Assembly (NCBI RefSeq): GCF_037975245.1
Contig: NC_092569.1
Span: forward strand, 18,023,501 to 18,087,500
DNA length: 64,000 bases
Direction: 5' to 3'
DNA from: Apostichopus japonicus
Lineage: Eukaryota > Echinodermata > Holothuroidea > Aspidochirotida > Stichopodidae
Shown here: positions 12,613 through 24,650 of the stretch, piece after piece
How the letters are laid out: each line of letters begins with the position of its first letter
How positions within the stretch are numbered: the first letter of the stretch is position 1
Translations under genes and position numbers: made by a program
The notes under the pieces: generated by a model
Databases searched by the model: none
Told to the model about the DNA's origin: nothing
Seen by the model: only the letters and a program-made list of their open reading frames with translations

Positions 12613-15443
12613 ATGATGGTAGTGCCGGCGTGGAATTCTGCATTCCTCTTCGTATTGGTATATCCCTCCTTCATGATATTTGTATTGTCAGCAACAAGAG
12701 GCCAAACGGTAAGTATTAATTCTTTTTGAAACATCTTTTTAATATCGTTATGTTCTTTCCACTACAAGTAATGAGCTAGGTTCCTGTACTTTCTTAAAGT
12801 GGTACCTATGGCTGTATAATCACCCCAGAAACAAAGAAATTATATTCGTTGTCTTTCCCGTCAAGTTTGCTGTTGTTAAAGGAATTGAATAAAAGGGTTG
12901 TTTGGTTGCTATTAAAAACTTGTAAATCAGCTTTTCGCATTAACATTAATTTTAAATTTAACTGCTATCGAATATAGGAACACCATGAATACAACCTGTT
13001 AAAGTATTCCGTTATGTTTATTTCTGATAGGTGAATCAATTAAAAGACGAGAGAGCAAACAGTTACAGGAGTAGAAGAAGCACGGAAAGTAAGTAGATAC
13101 GTGTGTGTAAATGAATGTAATTAAATGTACCATACTATGTAACAAAGAGTAAAAACAGAACGGTATCATTGAGTAATGTAAAATCCCGGATCCGCCCAAG
13201 TTGGATTTTGCTTTGTTGTGTATGCTGTCAGTGTTATACGTGTTATTACTTAGGGCCTACGTTCTATGTGTCATAAATGCTATATTTTTATTTGTTGTAC
13301 ATAACCCACTAATTTTCTCATAGATGGTTTTTCAGAGGTCTACTACCGTCAACCTACTTTTCCGAAAGATTGTCATGAAATATTTCATGACACGTGTGAT
13401 TGGGAAAATGTGACGTCGGGAGTGTATCTGATCCAGCCAACTGATTCTTTGGAACCCTTTCAGGTTTACTGTAACAATTCAATTGACGGTGGTGGTTGGA
13501 CAGTGAGTATGACCCTTCTTGTCCGTCTTCGATTCAGGAGAGTAGTTCTACATATCACACGATCAAGGGTATTTTGGCTTAATTAAATCTCGATGGAGAA
13601 TTGCCTTCAAATCATGCTTACCCTTCAAATGCATCATTTTTACAACATGAAAACGTCAAATATTCTTTCGAATCTGGTACGAAACGATCGATTTAGTCAA
13701 TTATAATACAACGACTCTAGATGACAAAATATTTTGTCGGAAATGTTTTTCAAAAGAAGAAATGTGAAGATATATCGAAAGAGAATTGAAGCTAATGAAG
13801 TTGCTCACGTATGAGCTTAATAAAAAAACAGGAGGAAGAATGTTCCACTTCGTCAACCCTACACTACCGCCTCTACACCCTCCCCCCCCCCCTCCCCTAC
13901 ATTCACCAACATATTGGAAACAGAACGTCTCTTCTTTTTCTAAATAACATTGAACAGACCGAACGAACTTCGATACCTACAACGTCCATCTTGAAATTAG
14001 TGTTTCACAAAATTGCTTCGAATAATTGCTTATCTAGAAATTTATTCTCATGTATCTTATTCTGTACGGTGACACTTTTCGGCATATGCCGATTAAATTA
14101 TTCCAAGATATATATTTCCCTTATTAGCTTTTTTTTAATATCAGCGTAATGGCATGGATACTGTTAATATCATAATGAAGTAGAAAACAATGGATTGAAA
14201 TTACTTTTTTATTAGATTTCATACTTCTATACATGTTTTTTCTTTAATTACTTTATTCAGGTATTTCAAAGACGAATTGATGGCTCGATCGACTTCTACC
14301 GAAACTGGAACGATTATACCCAAGGTTTTGGTTTCCTTCATAGAGAATTTTGGCTCGGAAATGAGAAATTATCTTTCTTAACAAATCAAAACGATTATAG
14401 TCTACGAGTCGATGTAACTGACATACACGGAAACTCTTACTTCGCAAAGTACGAACTTTTTCGCATCAGCGATGAAAATGGCAAATACAGATTGGTTAAT
14501 ATTGATGATTACGATTCTAGCAGTACAACAGGTAACCATCATCACGGATTAAGCTTTGTAAGCATTTCGAATGAAATGTGCACCTCTGTTTTGAACACAT
14601 AGGCACGTAAGCGCAGGAAACAATGAATTTTCGACCAATTTGCGAGTTTGGAGGACTGGTAGTTGCAGTTCCTGCTGAATCTCGGTAGCGGAATTTTAAG
14701 GTTCTGCTGTCGAAATTATACTAGCGTTGATCTTTGCTATTATTCGTAACATATGCGTTGGATATTGATTATTCATAACCATGTTATCAACAACAAGAAA
14801 AAAATCTATAAACTAAAGATTTTTTTTTATTCATCAATACTTTATTTTATCGTGCATATTGTACACTAGTTGAAATGAGTAACTAAACATGAAATGAAAT
14901 GTAAAATATTTCGCATAACAAGATAAGAATGTAATGGAAATGTAAATGAAAGATTGCAAGATTAGAGAAGCCTTTTTTAATAAAGAAGATAATCAAATAT
15001 GTTGGTGCTGGTGATCTCTATTTAACTCAAACTTAGACTACTTTTTTTCATCAGCACTAGGTACGCATATATTATAGAGATTTATGTTCTTTAATCATAT
15101 TTTATTAGGTGACGATAAACTGAGCTGGCATAAAAACATGTCTTTCAGTACATATGATCGAGATAACGACAACTGGACCGACTTGAATTGTGCAGAGAGA
15201 CAAAAAGGCGTCTGGTGGTTTGGAGAACTCAACGATGACGTGGCATCTGGTTGGGTTACAGAACATGGTTATTGCGAGAGGTTTCACAATGGTAATGGCT
15301 GTGATGAGTGTGGGAATATTCATTTGTTCGCCGATTTCGATGGGTCAACACGAGGAACCAATTTATTTGGGGATTCTATTACAGGCGATTATAACGACTG
15401 TGGTTTACATTACACGGAAATGAAACTACGACCACAAATTTAG
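12613..15443 (+). CDS. P1: secreted fibrinogen-related protein
   Basis: Five exons: 12613-12708, 13031-13088, 13324-13502, 14261-14531, 15109-15443; 939 coding bases, 312 residues, all junctions GT..AG with matching phases. Residues 1-29 form a signal peptide (FLFVLVYPSFMIFVLSA core). Exon 2 encodes a propeptide ending Y-R-S-R-R at 44-48, a canonical furin-type site before Ser49. The FReD runs from about 66 to 310: PKDC, GGGWT (exon 3), WNDYTQGFGF and FWLGNEK (exon 4), FSTYDRDNDNW with Asp218, Asp220 and Asp222 as the likely Ca site, and TEMKLRP near the end (exon 5). Between WWFG and the end lies an unusual insertion with YCERF and GCDEC cysteines. The start is the first of two adjacent ATGs. 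Likely an extracellular lectin-like protein; the ligand is unknown. Confidence 0.9.
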
Positions 15444-15783
15444 GAACCAAAAACGACGACAGTTCTGTCCAATGCATTCGTAAACGCGTTCGGTATGAAG
15501 TTATTATTGAACTGCTAGTAATTAGCAAACATAATATGAATTAAACTCGATGCATTCTTTAAAATAGATGTAAGTTTTCTAGTTGTAGCAGACACAACTC
15601 TTATCTTGATTCCTTTTATACAAAACGCGCTACGTGAAGGACTTATTCCATTTAGTAGTCTAATGTAGTACAATATTATGGAAATTAACGAATTTTACGA
15701 GGATTTAACATCTGCTTTTTAATGTTTGAAACGTAAAAGTAAAACGTGAAATATATATAAAGATAGATAGATACGAGTGTGTA

Positions 15784-15893
<110 letters not shown>

Positions 15894-17030
15894 AAGAGAG
15901 GGAGAGAGGTGGGTGGAGAGATATGTGAAGGCAGAGAGAGACAAGAGGTTCCATTGAACATTTAAACTGCTAATTGCTGTTCTTAATTGTTTTGTTTTAT
16001 ACTGCGGACATAAGTTCCTTCCCTGTTGAGCTGCATAGCCTCAATGCTGAATTATATACGGCTGCACTCTATGAAATTCCTCTTCCTTCCATTTTAGTGT
16101 TAACTTGAAATAACATCGTTCACCAAACAAACCAAGGAAGCAAGTTTCGAACCTGACTGAATATCAATTGCTTCCTTATTTTTCTTTCTAATTCTTCAAA
16201 TCATTCCAGTGAAATAAGACAAACACTTCTCTTTTGTCCTAACTTTTACTAAGGCAAGTTACACGCTCGTCAGTGAAAAATAAGTTAAACCTTCAGGTAG
16301 ACCAAGAGCATTTCCTTTTACTCAGTGCAGTATGGAGTCTAGATACCCCTGATGGAAAATTGGTGATATGGTTCATTGAAACCGTGTAAATTAATACACT
16401 AATCATGTATTTCTAATCAAATAAAAGCATCAATATCAAGAATGATTGGTGCACATCACCAACGTAGATATCTTAATAGCTGCAATGTTGGCTTCCCACA
16501 AGTCAAATTGATATCTCTTTGGAAAGACTCGAAAAGCCAGATTGATCGTTTACTATAACACGAGACAAATACATGTATAATTCGACGGTAGACGTGGCGT
16601 TTTTCGCACGTACCATACCAATCCCTGGAATGCCCAGAATATACCTATTCGTAATACCTTGCTTTCCAGAATATATCAATTCGTGATATCCTGCTCCATT
16701 TTCTTTCAAACCCGTGCACAACTTTATTTTCAAACCTTCCAGAACATGAACAGAAGACGGTTAAATGATCTTTATTTGGTGGCGCTGTGCATAAATACTG
16801 CTTGCAGCCGTTTCAACGACGGCAAAAATTCGCATTATGCATGACATGTACGGTACTATGTATACATCTGTCATTTGAAATCACATATATAAATAATAGG
16901 TCGGCTAAGTCGTCACTGAAGGTTTAGTGAACATTTCTCTCGTTGAAGGTATTAAAAGTTACATGGATCATACATTTTTTTTTCAACTATAGTTGAGTCA
17001 CCTCGACAATGTGTTTCTTACTGTTCTTTG

Positions 17031-17281
17031 CTAAATAAAGATATATCCTGCTGCATCCCTCAGATCAGGAAGCGTTACAGATGCTTCTATAACTGTAATA
17101 GCTCCCTGCTCCCAAACACGTTCTTGTAGTTCTTTGTAACAGTTCGATGTTTCGGTTATGAGTTTCAACGGACATTCCGCTTTACCAAATATATTATTGT
17201 AGTCCAGTCCATCTTCCCGACCGGTGATGTCGAAAGTTTCCAGGTGCCATGCATACAGCAGTAATGTCTGTGTTGAGCTTT
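17031..17281 (-). CDS. Unidentified open frame, possible terminal exon
   Basis: On the minus strand a frame of about 80 codons without an ATG start ends in TAG at 17033-17031. It includes LLYAWHLETFDITGRED, YNNIFGKAECPLKLITE, NCYKELQERVWEQGAI and LPDLRDAAGYIFI. Composition is protein-like and not low-complexity, unlike neighbouring frames. Upstream (higher coordinates) an AAAAG acceptor after a T/A-rich stretch could begin the exon near 17278. I do not recognise the family; it could be the last exon of a gene whose other exons I cannot see, a transposon remnant or a chance frame. Confidence 0.3.
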
Positions 17282-17507
17282 TGATATGAAAATATAAAAA
17301 AAAAATGTATAAATAAACTAGAACTTCCCTGTTACCTCAAAGACAACGGAAATTTCACCCAATCTGTTACTCGGTTTACCAAAAGACATAGCACATATTA
17401 CTTCAGAAATGGCTCCCTTCTGTCATCGCTGTATGCTGTGCTATCTGTCTGCATTATGTGCTCGTCTTTTAGTACCTTGTAGTTTATGTTACTTTGTCAT
17501 TCAGTCC

Positions 17508-17538
17508 CTGAAGAAGATTCTGTTAGGATCGAAACGTC
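17508..17538 (+). ncRNA. Hammerhead-ribozyme-like core motif
   Basis: CTGAAGA, then a stem GATTC/GGATC closed by a five-base loop TGTTA, then GAAAC and GTC. This order is the hammerhead core (CUGANGA, helix II, GAAA, then a cleavable NUH triplet) with an extremely short helix III. I could not draw a convincing helix I from the flanks. Such motifs accompany Penelope-like retroelements in invertebrates. Tentative. Confidence 0.25.
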
Positions 17539-18451
17539 AGTACACTAACACATTGTCTTACACAGGCTATTTAGTGGATACTCATGAGTTTGCTAACAGT
17601 TTTTGTTTATTCTGATCCCTGTATGTTGTGAGAATGGCTTATCGGTATGAGGTAAGTGTCAAGAGGTCGTCTGTTGAGCATGGGATTGAATCTTGAGAAG
17701 CATCTGACATAGTGAAGACTATGCTTATACGATATCGGCACTCGGCCGTTACGACGCAGGACACACCGCAACAACATTATTCATATAAGAACATTTTCAC
17801 ATTGAATCTTTCGTGAGCTTCGAAATCAATTGCACATTACTTGACATATTATAATGGTAGTGGATTATTGGTAAACACAACTGCAATGATTATAATAATG
17901 AACTTTTACCTTTGCCTGAATGATATGTAAAATATTACAATTAGACCCTTACACATGTAACAATTTATATATTGTTAAGTATATAACATGTTCAATATAG
18001 GTTTTAATCAATAAATAAACCATGATTACCTTACGCTTTACTGTAACACTCATTTACATATAAACTTCATCAAGAATAAAAACAAAATCCTGTACTTGTA
18101 GGGCTATATTCCATGTTAATCTCAACAACTTGTCGCATCTCTGAAATAATGTTTTGTCACCTTGTTTTTTTTTTTACAACTGCACCTGTAAATTCGGAAT
18201 GATCGTACTTATTCCGTATATATATACAGCAATACTTTGAACCAGGAAGGTGTTGATAGCTCCATTGTTGAACAAACGCACACTAAACCGGAATGTACGG
18301 CAGTGTTAACAAATATAACTGATACTAAAACTCGGCCCTTAAATGCTTCGGTTATGTCACTTGGTTATTTCTGAGGTGAGTCGATAAACAATCAAAGAAC
18401 CATTTTTCAAAGGAATCATTCTCGTCTGAGGAGCGATAGGATAAACATTTC

Positions 18452-18471
18452 TCTCTCTCTCTCTCTCTCTC
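18452..18471. repeat. (CT)n tract before P2
   Basis: Ten CT units about 30 bases upstream of the P2 start codon, probably in its 5' UTR or core promoter. A TATATATATA stretch about 280 bases upstream of the ATG is a weak promoter candidate. Confidence 0.8.
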
Positions 18472-18498
18472 TAAATATTATCCACAATTTGCTTCAAG

Positions 18499-21400
18499 AT
18501 GACACTCAATTGTTTGATCTGGATTTTGATCTGCTTCGTAGCAACGATTTCATCTTCATTCGGGGAAATGGTGAGTAAACTTAATGAATTTAATTTAACA
18601 AATTATTTTTTTACTTTGCTGTTTTAAATTTCTCTTGGCGATTTTAATATACCATGTCACCTTTCTTCTCCGTCAGCTTCGATCGTTTTACAACTTAAGC
18701 TTTTAAATTTTGCATTGCCTTTATATTTGTTGTATCTACTCTAACCTAGCCATGTAATATTAACACACAATTAGATACCTGTACTATATATCTGATTTAT
18801 CAACACTTCAAATGTGTACATCTTAGAAACCAAAAGAGTTTTTCAAAAACATTCAACAGATTTTGAGTGATATATCGCACACAACAAATGTACTGAATAT
18901 GGGGCTAATTGGCTAGGTTCTTTAACGGCTTGTACAAATAATACATTTGAAGCAGTAGACAGGCACGTTAAAGCCTTAGTAAGTCTTCCATTATAACAGT
19001 TGGTACTAATATGTATCAAGGCTCTGTTAACTTTAGGCCACAAAATATACATCGCCAATGATTGCATGATTAGTATGTGCCAACAAAGATTGCTTAGATT
19101 TTATTGCCAACATGCAACCTTTTTAAACATTTATATATCAAGGCTAGAAATATGGATATATCTTTGTAATTCATTACCTTGAAGGGTCCTTGAAACAAAA
19201 ATGACTGTAATTAAAAGATACTTTTGGTATAGTTTGAAAACTTAACATTTCAATAATATCTGATAATGTTAAACGTCATTATTGTAATAAAACTAATTTG
19301 TGTTCAGAATAAGAAACAAAGTTAATACAAAGTAGGAAAAATCAAGTATGGATCAAACTTACCAAAAAAAAACTTAGAAATTTAATACTTCTTGTTAAAA
19401 CACAGATTGACGCTTTGCAAATAATGATATTGAATTTAAAAAAAAAAAAAAAACTAAACGCTTACATATATAAGTTGCAGGTTAATGATAAAATCGTTCC
19501 CGCATTGTAACAAGAAAAGTTCACATAGAGAATATCTCTAAACTAGCTCCCCTGATACAAGTGTTATTAGACTTTCTTTCAGTCTACTTCACATAAAATC
19601 CGTTTGTGAAGTATTTAGCTATGAAGATGCTTCTTTTTAATTTTTAAAAGAGCAAGAGGTATTTATATAGAGCAAGATGTGTTTATATGCTTCCATCCGA
19701 CCCTCGTATATTTAATTATAATGTTAACTAAAGAACTCTTACATGCATAAAACAAATACAATTTCGAGGCAATGAAACCCCTCAAATACACACATTAGAT
19801 TTAATCCGTACAGCAATATAGCTGGAAGACGATTTTGGAATGACGGTGTTGTGACATTGGAAAAAAGCACCGTCTAGACGTTATGTCTGTTACATCTGGT
19901 CATCAAATTTAATGCATATCTAATCTCATTTCACATTGTATGATTTGTTTTTTTAATTTTCGAAAATAACTTTGTAAAAGTAAACAATTTTAATGTATAA
20001 ACATCTGGACATATGTTTGATTCTTACATTATGTTAGTTAGATACAAAGGATATCAACTACCTTCCTCAAGTAAATGTAACTAGCCTAGGACTATACTGA
20101 ATGTAAATCGCATGATTTGTTTTCAACTAACTACAATAACTCTCACGTCATTGTGAAGTATTGCGTTCAATGCGTAACTACTTGAAATTTCACTACTTGA
20201 AATCATTACAAGAAAAACGCCCGGCTTTGCGTAAAAACGCGTAATTAATAATCACGTTCTAATATCAAGAAAATATGCGATTCGTAAGTCACCCATATAC
20301 CTATTAAAATTAGTTCCAACCTCTTTGAGTCTTTTTATGTAACTCACTGTTTATTTATACACATCATCAGGTACTCATGTACCATATTCGGAAGTAAACT
20401 GCCTGGAATATTTGTTTGCTACATTTGCTACATTTCTACTATTCCTTAAAAACAATTTCCTTCAAGTTGTGTAATTTTTAAAGAAATGATCTCCGCATTG
20501 ATCTTCTATGTTGCGCAAGAATCCATTTTACTTCTTGGCTGTCGTAGTTACCGTCATCATTTGGTTACAAATTCCAAACAAATGTTTGCGTGCTTTTCAT
20601 TATGTGCTAGTTACTAATCACTGATAATTACTAAGGTAAATGTAATTTGTTACTTTCACCAAAATACGGCAGTGAAGCATTTTCTATTCTTAAATAAAAT
20701 TGAACTCTCTTTCGTGACTTTTTGCCTAAATCTTCAGGAGATTGTTGAAGCGATCAGTGAGCAACTTCCTCTTAACAGAAACAGAAGAAGCACAGATAAT
20801 GGTAATGATAGGCAGTTTTGAGTTTGTCTGATTTTAATGCATTTTTTAACATTCAGTTTCATTGATAACATTTATGCTGTTAAAAAAAATACCCATCCAT
20901 ACGTAACAGTTATAATAATGGAAACACAACTCGATAATCATTTGTAAAAGCTACTCTCAGTCTCTGAATATGAAAAACATATTTTAGTAATTGTTTTGTT
21001 ACTTGTTTTTATTTTGCATATTTCAAAAAATGTTCGTGTGGTTTATCGGACCCACTGTGTACCCTTGCAATATTCTTCTATTCGGCTGTTGTTTTACAAC
21101 TTGTTTATCTATAAAGTATCCATTTAGTTGTTAATGATTACTGTATGTTACTTAACACACCCTTTCTTGTTTACTCGATGAGTGTACAGTATGTGATTTA
21201 ATATACCCCCTTTTATTTTCTAGATGTCAATATATCAATAAACATACACTTTCATGTTTTCTCTTGTTATATGCTCCACTATTCAATCATTTAAAAATAT
21301 CTCACATTCTTCTAATGGGAGGGATGAAATAATAATTACCCATTATCAGACAACAATATCTTCATCAATAATTTTAGAGCTATTGAAAGTTGATGTCTCG

Positions 21401-24400
21401 TATAGCAGTAGTTTCTTAATATTTTTAAAAACGGTCATTCATGAACCTGCTATATCTTCCTGAGTCTAAAAGAATGTTTTGTATCATCTATAGAAATGTC
21501 CTATTTTTACTACCAATCCGGCAAGTATCCCAGAGATTGTCAAGAAGTATTTGACCAATGTGAAGGAGACTCCCTTGATTCCGGTGTATATTTGATCCAA
21601 CCAGTTGGCGCGAAAGAACCATTCGAAGTGCTTTGTAACAATTCCATTGATGAAGGAAGATGGACGGTAATTTTTGTCTCTTTATTTGATTGATACATTA
21701 ATAGTTGAAGGTTTTTCATATGTTTTATTTTAAAACAACCTCCCATGAAAATTAAATATATACGTTTTCCCTTCGTGCAACATCTTCACATTCAGCATCT
21801 TATTGTTTAGCTGCCACAGGTGTACACAGTGGACCCATTTTCGTTCTTTGTTCAAAAGGAAATGTTGTCACGTAATGTATCGTCTGGCGAACAATTCACT
21901 TGGTTGATGGCCAATTTATGTTAATGGTTTATAAGATAAATACACGTAAGCCATTGCTATATTTAAATTGGTTTCAGTTTTGTATATTACAAGGTAACCT
22001 TTATTTCGGTTAATAATAATAATAAAGGTATTTTTTTGTGTTAAATACAAGTTCATGTCGTTTATGAGCTTGTTAAGATTAAGTGGTCGCATAAGTAGAA
22101 ACTAGACAGAATTTATAGGTAAAACCTTTTTATTTGCTGATTTTCAAGTCCTATATGCGTTAGTAGTTTGAAGAATATTTGTTCTTAGAATTATTCATTT
22201 TCTGAAACAAAATTTAAGAAGGGTGGAATTGTTTTAACATAAGATGTATAAAGTGTTCGTCTCATTCCAATTTACGGTAAGAAAAATACATAAAAATTGA
22301 CGTCGTACGGTGTTTACATTTATTTCATACCAAAGTTATTGCAAAGTTAGCACATGTTTGTTAGTTTGCATTATAGCCTTACACGAAAATGCAATCACAA
22401 TAAATTAAACCAGTATCACCAGTTAAAATGAAGGCAGTCCTTACAAGAGGCCCTAACACGATATCGCCAAATTAAATGATCAGTTCGGCGTGTTACCTGT
22501 GCAAATTGTCTACAATTTCTATTCAACACAGGTGTTACAACGTCGTATGGACGGATCGATCGATTTCTATCGTTACTGGGATGAGTACAAAAATGGTTTC
22601 GGGTTTCTCAATACTGAATTTTGGCTCGGCAACGACAAGATTGCTCTTTTGACTAATCAGAAAGACTACGAGCTTAGAATTGACATTACCGATAGGCATG
22701 GCTCGTCATACTTTGCGAAGTATAATCTCTTCCGGATCAGTGATGAACAGAGTAAATATAGACTAGTAAACATCGATGGATATGATTCTACCAGCTCAGT
22801 TGGTATGTAAATGTTTATACCATGAAACTTTATGGTAATATTAAAGTTAAAATATGAATGATAAAATATATACTTAATGTTCTGAGCAACTTTCTGCAAC
22901 TTTTGAGTCATTCACTCATGATAAAAGCATAATTCAGAATTTTTTTTATTCTTGTTGAATATAAGACGTACGACAAAGTGCAATGATATCCTCCATAATG
23001 TATGTTACCTTCACATAATCAGTGCCACTAGAAGTTCTTAAATTTATCAATTATAAACAAATTTCTCGAAATTATGAACTACACACATTACAAGGGCATA
23101 TTTTAATTTGCCCTACCTGAAGATGTAACTAGATTACTTTAATTGGTAATAATATGGTGCACTCCTTTTCTTTGATTGGGTCTGTAGGAATGTAGATTTC
23201 CCCCACGTAAAAATTGTTGCGTTATATTAATTATGACTTCCGTGTAGGTGAAGTAGATTTAGCATGTTACCCCGGGTGATAAACAATACTTTACAAGATG
23301 AATTCAACTCTTGGTCTGACATGTAATTATTATTATTTATTAAGGTTATTCCAAAGTTTGCAAAAAGGTACAGACTGAAAGCATGCAAGCAAGTCATATA
23401 ACCATAATATATGCTTCTAGTTCGTGTTGTGAGTTGACGTCCTAACATTGGTTATTTGGGGCATTCAACAGTTACGATTGTCAAATAAAGCCACCTATAG
23501 TTCCAAATGGTTTCCTAAACTCCACTATTCAACAACACTGCACTCATGTAGGACCGTCAATTACCATTGCCTACCCTACACCTGTCACCATTAGTCTCGT
23601 GGCAGAGATACTTGTGATAGATAACTTTCCCAACCAGCTAAGATTATTCAGTTCGTATTCTAATTGGGATGTATAACAGCGTAAATAGTTCTTCAATTAC
23701 GTGACTGAAGCCTCCAGCAAGTCAAAATGTAAAATCACCGTGTCATGATTCATGTTTTAATAAGTTACTCTATCGTCTTTACTGGAAATGCAAATCATCT
23801 AATATATTGAAGCTAGAATGACCTGGTGTTTGTTTATCAAAGTGTTTTCTTTTTTACATGTACCTTGCAAATATGGACAGAAAAGAAACGGGGTATTAAA
23901 TCACACATTGATAATGATAGCCTCCTGACAATATAATTAAACCCTACCTGAAATCTTACAAATAGAGCATGATTTTCATGAGATTTTTGTGGGAGTCGTT
24001 TATCGTTGAAATCTGCAAAAATAAGATAATGGTAAAATTAATTTACCAATATAACCAGTTACATATCATTGAAATAAGGACTATAAGTCAAAATATCGCT
24101 TTCAGTGATTCCTTCTAATGCATTAGTTCACTTTTGTGAACTTAAGTTGAATTATTTATATATTAAGGTAATACAACTTACCAACTATAATGTATCAGCT
24201 TCCGCAGAGTATCATGCACATATTGCAGTCAGTATTAATACTCATACGTCTTAAATTAAACTATATTAATTACATTGATCTCCCTTTCTTTTTTATCTCA
24301 TTTGAACAGGAATTGATCGTATGTCATGGCATAAAAATAAGTTATTCAGTACGAGGGATCAAGATAACGACGGTTGGAGTGACTATCACTGTGCAGAGAA

Positions 24401-24650
24401 GCACGTGGGTGCCTGGTGGTTTGGGCATAATTACTATCATCCTAGCAGTACTACATGTGCTAATGATTATTATTGCGAGTTTTTTCCAGTCGGTGGGGGT
24501 GGATGTGCCCTGTGTGGGAAATTTCATCCTAACAGCGACTATGACGGCTCTACACGTGGATCCAACATGTTTTGGGATGACCTTCGTGATGGAAGAAACA
24601 ACGATTGTGGACTGATTTATACCGATCTGAAAATAAGACCGACTTCCTAA
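18499..24650 (+). CDS. P2: secreted fibrinogen-related protein
   Basis: Five exons: 18499-18570, 20738-20801, 21494-21666, 22532-22802, 24310-24650; 921 coding bases, 306 residues, same exon phases as P1. Exon 1 is a signal peptide (LIWILICFVATISSS). Exon 2 ends its propeptide at R38-N-R-R41 before Ser42, a canonical furin-type site. The FReD begins near YPRDC (57-61); exon 4 has WDEYKNGFGF and FWLGNDK; exon 5 has FSTRDQDNDGW with Asp210, Asp212 and Asp214, and ends TDLKIRPTS. The usually invariant GGGWT is EGRWT (Arg101). The cysteine-rich insertion is present (YYCEFF, GCALCG). P2 is the tandem paralogue of P1, with longer introns. Confidence 0.9.

Noticed and set aside
17409..17615. Plus-strand ORF of 68 codons with LKKILLGSKRQY
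   Set aside because: Overlaps the hammerhead-like motif; the peptide is better explained as a reading of a repeat end than as a gene.
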